Assembly (NCBI GenBank): GCA_900548535.1
Contig: URLG01000021.1
Span: 1 to 42,122 of the forward strand
Reading direction: 5' to 3'
DNA length: 42,122 bases
Origin: Candidatus Segatella intestinihominis
GTDB lineage: Bacteria; Bacteroidota; Bacteroidia; Bacteroidales; Bacteroidaceae
Shown in pieces: positions 1 to 7,850 of this stretch. The notes below the pieces were generated by a model. It was not told the DNA's origin. It saw nothing but the letters and a program-made list of their open reading frames with translations, and made no database searches. Numbering within the stretch: position 1 is the stretch's first letter; each line of letters starts with the position of its first letter. Both the position numbers and the translations under genes were made by a program.

Positions 1-2
1 GC

Positions 3-161
3 AAGGTGACAAGATTCTCCGGTGAGAAGGAGTATATTCCGCTGGGAACAGAGAGCCGTGGCTGCTTTACTGTATCAAGGAGCTGCGTGGAGAAAGTGAT
101 GCAGATATACAAGGAATCTTCTAGGAGAAGACCGGTATTGATTTATGCAAAATACAAATAA
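3..161 (+). CDS. C-terminal end of an unidentified protein (5' cut by window edge)
   Basis: An open frame runs from the left edge to a TAA at 159-161 and gives about 52 residues ending in VLIYAKYK. The stretch is basic near its end (SSRRRP) and shows no motif I recognise. The next gene starts 12 bases downstream on the same strand, so the two may be co-transcribed. That it is coding rests on the open frame and the tight spacing only; function is unknown. Confidence 0.5.
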   Translation, partial: KVTRFSGEKEYIPLGTESRGCFTVSRSCVEKVMQIYKESSRRRPVLIYAKYK

Positions 162-173
162 AAAGAATATTCT

Positions 174-860
174 ATGAAGAAGTTATTGCTGTTTATAGCT
201 GGAATCTCAATCCTGTTTTTAGCAGGTTGTTCCAATGGAAATCAGAGTCATGGCAATGAGGGAATGGGAGATAGTCTCCCTGCAGATCCTCCATTGGGTT
301 ATGTCATAGAGTTAAAGCCTTTGGGAAATTTCTCCCGTCAGAAGGCTGAACAGTTGAGAGGAGAACTCGTGAAGCAGTTGGGTCTCATTTTCAATAAGGT
401 ACCAAAGGCTGAGTTGGAGGCATCTGTATTTGTTGGAGACAAGAAAGAAATACCTGCCTCATGTCTCTACAAACCAAGAAACAGGTATTGGGCTGGGGGA
501 ATCCTGAAAATGTTGCATGAAGAGCATGGAGGTAATGATGAAATCGTAACGATAGGTTTGACGCATCGAGACATCTCTACTTCTATTCATGGACAATACA
601 ACTATGGAATCATGGGATTGGGTTTCCGGCCAGGTGACGCCTGTGTGGTTTCAACCTTCCGATTGAAACGAAAGGATGACTTATGGAAAGTAACAATCCA
701 TGAATTCCTGCATTCTCGTGGCTTGCCGCATTGCAAGAAGAATGCCCCGAAGTGCCTGATGCAGGATGCCCATGGCAAGAATACCTTCTATATGAAATAT
801 GGATTGTGTGAGGATTGCAAGAAATCTTTGAGGATGATTATGTCTCATCAAGAGAGATAA
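174..860 (+). CDS. archaemetzincin-like zinc metalloprotease, lipoprotein
   Basis: The 228-residue protein starts with a lipoprotein signal (MKKLLLFIAGISILFLAGC, lipid cysteine at residue 19), so it should be anchored in an envelope membrane. Near the C-terminus it has the metzincin zinc site HEFLHSRGLPH (residues 176-186) directly followed by Cys187, then Cys194, Met196 and a CEDC pair at 212-215. This is the archaemetzincin signature (HExxHxxGxxHC, CxM, CxxC), in which the cysteines hold a second zinc; spacing between them differs slightly from the canonical pattern. Known archaemetzincins are mostly soluble peptidases of unclear substrate, so an envelope-anchored form is less usual. The hairpin at 880-910 closes the unit. 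Family assignment is firm from motifs; substrate is unknown. Confidence 0.8.
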   Translation: MKKLLLFIAGISILFLAGCSNGNQSHGNEGMGDSLPADPPLGYVIELKPLGNFSRQKAEQLRGELVKQLGLIFNKVPKAELEASVFVGDKKEIPASCLYKPRNRYWAGGILKMLHEEHGGNDEIVTIGLTHRDISTSIHGQYNYGIMGLGFRPGDACVVSTFRLKRKDDLWKVTIHEFLHSRGLPHCKKNAPKCLMQDAHGKNTFYMKYGLCEDCKKSLRMIMSHQER

Positions 861-879
861 TTCAATTTTCCAGCACTCT

Positions 880-910
880 ATCGTGCCTTGAATATAATCC
901 AAGGCACGAT
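880..910 (+). terminator. hairpin terminator after the archaemetzincin gene
   Basis: An 11-base perfect stem (ATCGTGCCTTG at 880-890 and its complement at 900-910) with a 9-base loop lies 20 bases after the stop codon. There is no long T run, which is common in this group of bacteria. Confidence 0.7.
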
Positions 911-1086
911 TTCCTGATATTTCTTATGAGGATGCTTGCATTCTTCTTTTGAACTGCCAAACGCAATTGCAACTATTTTTCTCCAATTTTTTGCATATTC
1001 TTGCAGAAAAGTAAGCAGAAATGATAAATTTGCAGCAAAAAGCAATAATTTTTGGGAATTTATGCTTGATATTGTAGAAAAAGTCT

Positions 1087-1094
1087 TAACTTTG
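1087..1094 (+). promoter_or_regulatory. -7 promoter box for asd
   Basis: TAACTTTG matches the Bacteroidetes TAnnTTTG box and lies 128 bases before the asd start. A second match, TAAATTTG, sits at 1025-1032. The 362-base gap 861-1222 otherwise shows only the hairpin at 880-910 and no gene. Confidence 0.55.
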
Positions 1095-1222
1095 CAGCGG
1101 ATTTGAGAAAATAAGCAGTTTCCGGCTATCAGAAGATGAGGAATCATGAAGATGATAGGGGGGCTGGCTTTCTCTTCCACAGTTTACACTTATAACAACT
1201 TTATAAATTAAAAGATTCGATT

Positions 1223-2236
1223 ATGAAAGTAGCAATTGTTGGTGCAAGTGGCGCAGTAGGACAGGAATTCTTGCGCATCCTTGCTGAGAGAAATTTCCCT
1301 ATGGATGATTTGGTGTTGTTTGGTTCTGAGCGTTCAGCTGGACGAAAATACAACTTCAAGGGAAAGGACTATGAGGTCAAACTTTTGCAGCATAACGATG
1401 ACTTTAAGGATGTCGATATTGCTTTCACATCTGCTGGTGGCGGCACTTCAGAGGAGTTTGCCGAGACTATCACCAAGTATGGTGCCGTGATGATTGATAA
1501 CTCTAGCGCATTCCGTATGTGCGACGACGTGCCATTGGTAGTGCCTGAGGTCAATGCCGAGGATGCGCTCAACCGCCCTCGCAACATCATTGCCAACCCT
1601 AACTGTACCACCATCATGATGGTAGTAGTGTTGAAGCCTATCGACGATTTGAGCCATATCAAGAAGATTCACATCTCTTCTTATCAGAGTGCTTCTGGTG
1701 CTGGTGCAGCTGCCATGGCAGAGCTTCAGCAGCAGTACAAGGAACTTGTGGAGACAGGAGAGGCTAAGACTATCAATAAGTTCCCTCATCAGTTGGCATA
1801 CAACGTGATTCCTCAGATCGACAAGATGACTCCTAACGACTATACCAAGGAGGAGATGAAGATGTACAACGAGACTCGCAAGATTATGCACTCAGATGTT
1901 CGCACCAGTGCTACTTGTGTACGCGTATCTTCTCTTCGTTCTCACTCAGAGAGCGTATGGTTTGAGACTGAGAAGCCATTGAGCGTAGAGGACATCCGCA
2001 AGGCTTTGGAGGCAGCTCCAGGCGTAACCGTAAAGGACGATCCTCAGAACTACGTTTATCCAATGCCATTGGAGAGCGCAGGCAAGGACGATGTCTATGT
2101 AGGTCGTATCCGCAAGGACTTGGCTGATGACAACGGCAATACCTTGTGGCTCACCGGCGACCAGATTCGTAAGGGTGCTGCCCTGAACGCTGTTCAGATT
2201 GCTGAGTACTTGATTAAGGTGGGCAACGTAAAGTAA
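1223..2236 (+). CDS. asd: aspartate-semialdehyde dehydrogenase
   Basis: This 337-residue enzyme makes L-aspartate 4-semialdehyde from aspartyl phosphate with NADPH, the branch point to lysine/diaminopimelate, threonine and methionine. The N-terminal nucleotide fold begins KVAIVGASGAVGQE with the glycine-rich loop at residues 7-13. The catalytic cysteine is in NPNCTT (Cys128), and the likely acid/base histidine is His241 in SLRSHSESV. Length and full colinearity fit the bacterial family. It has its own promoter and is followed by a hairpin, so it appears to be transcribed alone. Confidence 0.97.
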   Translation: MKVAIVGASGAVGQEFLRILAERNFPMDDLVLFGSERSAGRKYNFKGKDYEVKLLQHNDDFKDVDIAFTSAGGGTSEEFAETITKYGAVMIDNSSAFRMCDDVPLVVPEVNAEDALNRPRNIIANPNCTTIMMVVVLKPIDDLSHIKKIHISSYQSASGAGAAAMAELQQQYKELVETGEAKTINKFPHQLAYNVIPQIDKMTPNDYTKEEMKMYNETRKIMHSDVRTSATCVRVSSLRSHSESVWFETEKPLSVEDIRKALEAAPGVTVKDDPQNYVYPMPLESAGKDDVYVGRIRKDLADDNGNTLWLTGDQIRKGAALNAVQIAEYLIKVGNVK

Positions 2237-2267
2237 GCCATACCTTATTTATATAAAAGAATATGAG

Positions 2268-2305
2268 GAAGTTAAGGGATAATGAATTTTATCTCTTAAC
2301 TTCTT
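2268..2305 (+). terminator. hairpin terminator after asd
   Basis: A 14-base stem (left arm from 2268, right arm 2290-2303, one G-T pair) with an 8-base loop lies about 30 bases after the asd stop and is followed by TTTTCG. Confidence 0.75.
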
Positions 2306-2342
2306 TTCGTCTTTATACGATTCTGAATAGAAAAGTAAGAAT

Positions 2343-3530
2343 ATGCTTGAAAGATTCAAACAATTACTCGGTGAGATGAACCGAGGCATTTATGAGAAGG
2401 AGACGGAGATATCGCTCTCGCTCCTGGCTGCTCTGGCAGGTGAGAGTATCATCCTGCTAGGACCTCCGGGTGTGGCAAAGAGTATGGTAGCCAGACAGTT
2501 GAAGACGGCATTCAGGGAGGCTCAGAGCTTTGAGTATCTGATGTCGCGATTCTCTACACCCGATGAAATCTTTGGTCCTGTGAGTATTCAGAAGTTGAAG
2601 TCTTCGGATACTTACGAACGTGCGGTGGATGGGTATCTGCCTACAGCCGATGTGGTCTTCCTCGATGAGATTTGGAAGGCGGGACCGGCTATCCAGAATA
2701 CGCTCCTCACCGTCATCAATGAAAAGATATTCCGCAATGGTAATCGGGAGATGCACCTTCCGTTGAAACTCCTCGTGGCGGCAAGTAATGAGTTGCCTGC
2801 CAAGGGCGAGGGATTGGAGGCACTATGGGATCGATTCGTGATTCGCATCGAGAGCCGACCGATCAAGATGGAGAAGAACTTTAGAGCCATGCTGCTGGGG
2901 GATAATTCTGAAAATGTAAAATCAGTGAATGCTGCTGACGACTTGAAGATTTCTTCCGAGGAATATGCGGAATGGAGTCTGGCTATTGACAAAATCGGTG
3001 TGAAGGAGGAAGTACTCGATGCTATTTCAAGCATCCGCAAGTCGCTCCGTGCCGTGAATGTGGATGAGGCTGCCGAGCGCAGAAACATCTATGTGAGTGA
3101 CCGTCGATGGAAGAACATTGTTCGCTTGCTCCGTACTTCGGCTTTCATGCAGGATAGGAAAGAGGTAGCGGTATGCGACTTGTTGCCTATCTACCACTGT
3201 CTGTGGCAGGAACCTGAGGAGAGGGATGCCATTCGACAAATTGTGATTCGTGCGCTCTTTACTCCTTTTGCTGAACAGCTTGTGGAGATGAAGAAGGCTC
3301 TTGCCGAGGACATCCAGTATCATCGTGTTCGCAAGAATCCTGATGATGGACGGGATTATGAGGGAGAGATAGAATCGCTGTCTGATGGCTTGACTTCGCT
3401 CGAACGACAGTTGGGCGATAATCTCTTTGTTTCGGCGGATGATAAGGCTGAAATCTCAGCTTATCTCAGGGACTTCTATAAGGAGCTTGCCTTCACCCGA
3501 CAGGATACGATGAAGCTGTATGAAAGTTAG
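2343..3530 (+). CDS. ravA: MoxR-type AAA+ ATPase, RavA-like
   Basis: The 395-residue protein is an AAA+ ATPase of the MoxR/RavA branch. Walker A is GPPGVAKS (residues 40-47) and Walker B is VVFLDEIW (104-111), followed by the MoxR-typical AGPAIQNTLLTVINEK stretch. After the ATPase core (about 1-300) comes a basic and acidic helical C-terminal part. In Escherichia coli RavA works with the von Willebrand A protein ViaA, and the pair affects respiratory complexes, membrane lipids and aminoglycoside entry. The next gene, 18 bases downstream, is the VWA partner, which supports this over other MoxR families. The alanine before the Walker lysine is seen in other MoxR proteins. Confidence 0.85.
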   Translation: MLERFKQLLGEMNRGIYEKETEISLSLLAALAGESIILLGPPGVAKSMVARQLKTAFREAQSFEYLMSRFSTPDEIFGPVSIQKLKSSDTYERAVDGYLPTADVVFLDEIWKAGPAIQNTLLTVINEKIFRNGNREMHLPLKLLVAASNELPAKGEGLEALWDRFVIRIESRPIKMEKNFRAMLLGDNSENVKSVNAADDLKISSEEYAEWSLAIDKIGVKEEVLDAISSIRKSLRAVNVDEAAERRNIYVSDRRWKNIVRLLRTSAFMQDRKEVAVCDLLPIYHCLWQEPEERDAIRQIVIRALFTPFAEQLVEMKKALAEDIQYHRVRKNPDDGRDYEGEIESLSDGLTSLERQLGDNLFVSADDKAEISAYLRDFYKELAFTRQDTMKLYES

Positions 3531-3548
3531 GAGTTAGAAGTTTTCTCT

Positions 3549-5129
3549 ATGAAATATCAGACGAATAAGGACTTGGCTGAAGCCCAGTACTATCTCAAGA
3601 TGCTGGACGATTTCTGTAAGACGGGGCAGGTGGTGATACCTGAACCGTCTTCTAACGTCATGCCTTGGTATCTGAAGGACGACCCGCTGAAGGATTATCT
3701 GGTGCATCTCTTCACCTTGGAGGTTACGCTCTGTACGGGCGAGAAGGTGAGGAAGTTTGAGAAGCAGGTGGTGAATAGTAAGATCAAGAGCAAGGTGTTT
3801 TATGACAGTGTGGGCAAGTTTATTGTGGAATGCGTGCATCATATCCGATTCCAACGTCAGCGTGCCTGGACAGAAAATCATCGTGCCGAGGATGTGCTCG
3901 ACTGGACCAACTTCAAGCGAATGGATGAGAAAGTGTGGCATCCTTTGCTCAATCAACTGGCTGTGGAGCATGAGGACGATGGCTTCGACAGGACTTTCTT
4001 TATCCGACTGTTTGCTGGCGATGGAGCTACCAAGAATGAGAATTGGGAGCGACTGGTAAGAGATTGGAAGGCTTGCATCGAGCGACAGACCCTGAGTAAA
4101 CTGAAGAACTTTATTTCCATCCGTCAGAATAATTTCGAGACGGGATTGGTCAGATTGATGGACCAAGTAACTCGCAACATCAAGACGAAAGGTATCTCTG
4201 AGCAAAGAGCCGTGCAAGCTTGGGAGTTGATGACGAACGGCTGGACGGAGACGGAGTTCGAACGCCGACTGAACCAAATGAAGGTGCAAGACCGCTATCC
4301 CGAAATCAAGGAGATTGTGGCGAAGATGGGACGTGTGGCTGATGCCAATGGCAAGGACCGACTCACCATTGCTTCGGGTGTGGATATGAAGATGGAGCAT
4401 TCTGCTGGAAGCGACATAGAGGGTATCACCGTGGGCGATGACCTCAACTCCTTGCTCCCTCTGGAGTTAGCTCAGTATAGCGATGAGGATATGGAGGGGC
4501 TCTTTATCTATAAGTATCGTACGCGTAGGCTCCAGACTTTCCGCTATAAGAGTGAGATGGCGAAGCCTTCTCGCAAGCTTGGTTTTACCCATGCCTCTCG
4601 CAAGGGCCCGATGATAGTATGTCTCGATACTTCTGCAAGTATGTATGGCACGCCAGAGCGCATCTCCTCTACCTTGATAGCTTTGCTCGAAGAGACTGCG
4701 GAAGAATTGGAGCGTGATTGCTTCCTCATCGACTTCTCGATGAGCACCAGGGCTATTGACTTGATGGAGAAGAGGAAGGCGCAGCGATTGAGAAAGCTAG
4801 GGCTTACGATTTCGGAAGAACAACCCTCGACTACTCATTTGCCATTTATTGGCGGTGGTACTTCGGCAAAGAAGATGATGAAGCAGATGTTTGAGTTGCT
4901 CGACAATGATGGCTTGCATTATGTGAATGCGGATGTGTTGTGGATTACCGACTTCTTGATTCCCGATCCGCCTCAGTCGATGCTCGTTCGCTTCAAGGAG
5001 TATCGAGACACCGGCACTCGCTTCTATGGCATCCGCATCGTGAGGGATGATGATAAGGAACCGAATACCTGGAAGGATTATTTCAACCAGATATATACCA
5101 TCAAGTACCGACCGCTGAGGAGATACTAA
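3549..5129 (+). CDS. viaA: von Willebrand factor A domain protein, ViaA-like
   Basis: This 526-residue protein has a long helical N-terminal half and a C-terminal VWA domain starting near residue 353. The metal-site motif DTSAS is at 360-364 (MIVCLDTSASMYG), with further conserved pieces GGGTSAKKM and WITDF downstream. This is the layout of ViaA, the partner of RavA, and the gene directly follows the RavA-like ATPase. It probably forms a cytoplasmic or membrane-linked chaperone complex with it. No other partner gene is present. The stop codon overlaps the left arm of a strong terminator. Confidence 0.85.
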   Translation: MKYQTNKDLAEAQYYLKMLDDFCKTGQVVIPEPSSNVMPWYLKDDPLKDYLVHLFTLEVTLCTGEKVRKFEKQVVNSKIKSKVFYDSVGKFIVECVHHIRFQRQRAWTENHRAEDVLDWTNFKRMDEKVWHPLLNQLAVEHEDDGFDRTFFIRLFAGDGATKNENWERLVRDWKACIERQTLSKLKNFISIRQNNFETGLVRLMDQVTRNIKTKGISEQRAVQAWELMTNGWTETEFERRLNQMKVQDRYPEIKEIVAKMGRVADANGKDRLTIASGVDMKMEHSAGSDIEGITVGDDLNSLLPLELAQYSDEDMEGLFIYKYRTRRLQTFRYKSEMAKPSRKLGFTHASRKGPMIVCLDTSASMYGTPERISSTLIALLEETAEELERDCFLIDFSMSTRAIDLMEKRKAQRLRKLGLTISEEQPSTTHLPFIGGGTSAKKMMKQMFELLDNDGLHYVNADVLWITDFLIPDPPQSMLVRFKEYRDTGTRFYGIRIVRDDDKEPNTWKDYFNQIYTIKYRPLRRY

Positions 5130-5158
5130 AAAAGTGCAACAGCGTGTTGCACTTTTTT
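5128..5158 (+). terminator. bidirectional terminator between viaA and the GH2 gene
   Basis: A 14-base perfect stem (AAAAAAGTGCAACA, loop GCG, complement) ends in a T run on both strands. It begins inside the viaA stop codon and lies 14 bases from the stop of the converging GH2 gene, so it can serve both. Confidence 0.9.
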
Positions 5159-5171
5159 AGTATCTCATAAT

Positions 5172-7745
5172 TTACTTGATAACAATTTCTTTGATAAATG
5201 GCTGGACGAAGCCTTCCACATATACTTTGACACGAGCGGTGCCTGGCTTTGTGGTGGATTGTAATCTTATCAATCCCTCACCGAAGTAGGTCTTAAGCTC
5301 AGTGGTGCGCCAAGACTCCATTCTTCTCATATCGCCAGTCTCTACGCCCAGCAGGCGGATAGGACCTTCCACCTCTATGCGGAATTTCTTGGGCTGCATC
5401 TGCTGGATGAGACCATCCTTGTCCACTAGCGTGAGGCGAATGTGAGAAACCGTACTCGTTGGCAAAACGCCATTTCTGTTTTTGATTCCAATATTCTTCT
5501 GCATGGCATTACTTATCTCTGGAATGATCGTGTAATCGCCCTTTGATACAGCCAATGTGGTGTAATCTGCATCCAGTCTTACATCTGCCACGGGGCCATG
5601 ATTGATGAGCGAATCTCTCATCACTTCCTTTCCGTCCTTGTATCCCACAGCCAGAATCTTGCCTTGGCGGGCTGGCAACTGGATGGTGATGCAGTGGTCG
5701 GGATAATCCTTGGTGATGCGAGGCTTCAGCGGCAACTGAGGATTGGTCCACATCGGGAAAAATAACTGTACGGAATCGCATGTGGTGTAGCATCTTACCT
5801 CCACACATCGAGAGTCGGTGTAGGGAAGATCCCAGGTATCTGCCATCGGTGGATACTGCCAGTGGTCGGTGCCGATGGCTTGGTCGAAACAGTTGTCACG
5901 CACCATCAGCTTGAGATAGTTCTCCTCTGGTTTCCATGCCGGATGATAGAAGGCTGCCTGTGGTCGCTCCTTCAGTGTCATATCAAAAGGACAAGAGCAC
6001 CACCCCTTGGCTGGCCATGGCGAAGATTCTCCGAGATAATCCACGCCTGCCCAGACGTAGGAGCCTGCGATGAATGGATTCTCCTCCACGAAATGCCATG
6101 GATTCTCTTCTACAAAGTCGCGCACTACGTTCTCCCTCAGGCCAGAGTAATAGACGAATGCTTCGCTCACAAACATCTTTCTCTCTGGATGGCGCTTGTG
6201 GTCATTGATCATACGAGGCTCCAAGTAGTTGTAGCCCACAAGGTCGGTCACTTCGCCTATCTTGTCCTCAAATCCCTGTTGGCAGGCTATCATGGTTGGG
6301 CGAGATGGGTCCAGGCTCTTTACGATGCCGTTTAGTTCCTTGCCTCTCTCCACGCCCGTATTGTCTTTGCTCCATGCCTCTTGCACCTCATTGCCTATGC
6401 TCCAAACAATGACCGATGGATGATTGCGGTCTCTCAACACCATATCGGCGATGTCTTGATGGGCATTCTCATCATAGAAGGGGGCGTAATAGCCCGACTT
6501 CCATTTGTCGAAAGCCTCGTCCAGGACTAAGAGTCCGAGCGAATCGCAGATGTTCAAGAATTCTGGTGAAGGAGGATTATGGGAGCAGCGGATGGAATTA
6601 CAACCAATATTCTTCAGTGCTTTCAGTCGGCGGAGCCATACTTCCTCGGGCACGGCTACGCCCAGGCTTCCTGCGTCTTGGTGCAGGCACATACCCTTTA
6701 GTTTCATGTTCTTACCGTTGAGATAGAATCCCGTATTGGCATCAAACTTGATTTCTCTAAATCCGAAGGGAGTTTCTACTTCATCCACGAGTTTGCCTTT
6801 ACTGTCAGTTACTTGCGTCAGGAGGGTATACAGATACGGATGGTCTGTGCTCCAGAGCTGAGGGTTCTTGACAAGGAGTTTGCTGGCAGATGCAGAGTTG
6901 GTAGAAGCAGATGCTGCTGAGGCAATCTTCTTGCCATATCTGTCGATGATGGAATGGCTAATCTTGCTGTTGTCATCACCCACCACCTCGGTCTGTACAT
7001 TCACGCTGCCATCATTCTTTGGGGTCACGAAGATGCCGTGCTCCTTGACATGCACCTTGTTAGTGGCTTGTAGCCAAACATGGCGATAGATGCCCGAACC
7101 CGTATACCATCTGGATTGCTCCTCGCGGTCTACGTGGACCACCAGTCGATTCTTGCCCTCCTTATATAAATAAGGTGTGAGATTGAAACCGAATCCTGTG
7201 TAGCCATACATGTGATGTCCCAGGCGATGACCATTGAGCCATACCGTGGCACGATGATATACGCCATCGAAGTGGATGGTGATTTCTTCGCCTTTGTTTA
7301 GCCGGTTTCTCCATTCGGTAGGGAGAGTAAACTCCTTGCTGTAGATGCCTTGTCCGCCAGGCAGATAACCTGCCGAACCTCCTACTTGCGGGTCGAAGGG
7401 TAATTCGATGCTCCAGTCGTGGGGAATGGTAACAGGGCGGAAAGCCTTGTCGCTATATTGGAGCGACGCTTGGGATGTGGTGATTTCGCTTGCGGTTACT
7501 TGAGCCTGTTCGGGCTCGGTATCATCTGTTACTTTGTTCTTTTGTGTGGTTGCAGCCTGAGTGGTTAAGCCGGGATTGGCTATACCTAGGCTTTTGATGA
7601 CTTCCGAGGCATCGGCATGCGTCTTGCAGAGACGGAAAGTCCATCCTTGGTCGAAGGTGGCACGCAGGCGATGCTTGGCTGCGGCAGTCATTGTGCCGCA
7701 ATACATCATCAGTGCTAGGGAAAGGATGATTAGTTTTTGTTTCAT
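5172..7745 (-). CDS. secreted glycoside hydrolase family 2 (beta-galactosidase/glucuronidase-like)
   Basis: The 857-residue protein has a signal peptide (MKQKLIILSLALMMYCGTMTAAA) and the GH2 domain order: sugar-binding jelly roll (about 100-230), immunoglobulin-like domain (about 235-330), TIM barrel (about 335-620) and extra C-terminal beta domains typical of Bacteroidetes GH2 enzymes. The acid/base glutamate is Glu453 in WSIGNEVQ and the likely nucleophile is Glu528 in MFVSEAFVYYSG. It should act in the periplasm or at the surface on a beta-linked galactoside or glucuronide; the exact sugar cannot be told. An odd feature is a Thr/Ala/Gln-rich insert (about residues 55-97) between WTFRLC and the FRPVTIPHDW motif. 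No polysaccharide-utilisation partners flank it. Confidence 0.9.
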   Translation of the reverse strand: MKQKLIILSLALMMYCGTMTAAAKHRLRATFDQGWTFRLCKTHADASEVIKSLGIANPGLTTQAATTQKNKVTDDTEPEQAQVTASEITTSQASLQYSDKAFRPVTIPHDWSIELPFDPQVGGSAGYLPGGQGIYSKEFTLPTEWRNRLNKGEEITIHFDGVYHRATVWLNGHRLGHHMYGYTGFGFNLTPYLYKEGKNRLVVHVDREEQSRWYTGSGIYRHVWLQATNKVHVKEHGIFVTPKNDGSVNVQTEVVGDDNSKISHSIIDRYGKKIASAASASTNSASASKLLVKNPQLWSTDHPYLYTLLTQVTDSKGKLVDEVETPFGFREIKFDANTGFYLNGKNMKLKGMCLHQDAGSLGVAVPEEVWLRRLKALKNIGCNSIRCSHNPPSPEFLNICDSLGLLVLDEAFDKWKSGYYAPFYDENAHQDIADMVLRDRNHPSVIVWSIGNEVQEAWSKDNTGVERGKELNGIVKSLDPSRPTMIACQQGFEDKIGEVTDLVGYNYLEPRMINDHKRHPERKMFVSEAFVYYSGLRENVVRDFVEENPWHFVEENPFIAGSYVWAGVDYLGESSPWPAKGWCSCPFDMTLKERPQAAFYHPAWKPEENYLKLMVRDNCFDQAIGTDHWQYPPMADTWDLPYTDSRCVEVRCYTTCDSVQLFFPMWTNPQLPLKPRITKDYPDHCITIQLPARQGKILAVGYKDGKEVMRDSLINHGPVADVRLDADYTTLAVSKGDYTIIPEISNAMQKNIGIKNRNGVLPTSTVSHIRLTLVDKDGLIQQMQPKKFRIEVEGPIRLLGVETGDMRRMESWRTTELKTYFGEGLIRLQSTTKPGTARVKVYVEGFVQPFIKEIVIK

Positions 7746-7801
7746 GATTTCTTGGAGTTTTCTTTTAGAAGTTATTTCTAGGAGCTTTTTTAGGAGTTTT
7801 T

Positions 7802-7835
7802 ATAAGGTAAGCCTCGTTGATGAGGCTTACCTTAT
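7802..7835 (-). terminator. terminator after ettA
   Basis: A 14-base perfect stem (arms 7802-7815 and 7822-7835) with loop GTTGAT lies 15 bases beyond the ettA stop. The GH2 gene starts 56 bases further along the same strand, so this hairpin separates the two. Confidence 0.85.
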
Positions 7836-7850
7836 TATATATATAGTTGT

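Noticed and set aside
3534..4400. 288-residue minus-strand reading frame
   Set aside because: It lies antisense within the ViaA-like gene, is rich in His and Leu as expected of a shadow frame, and has no motif.
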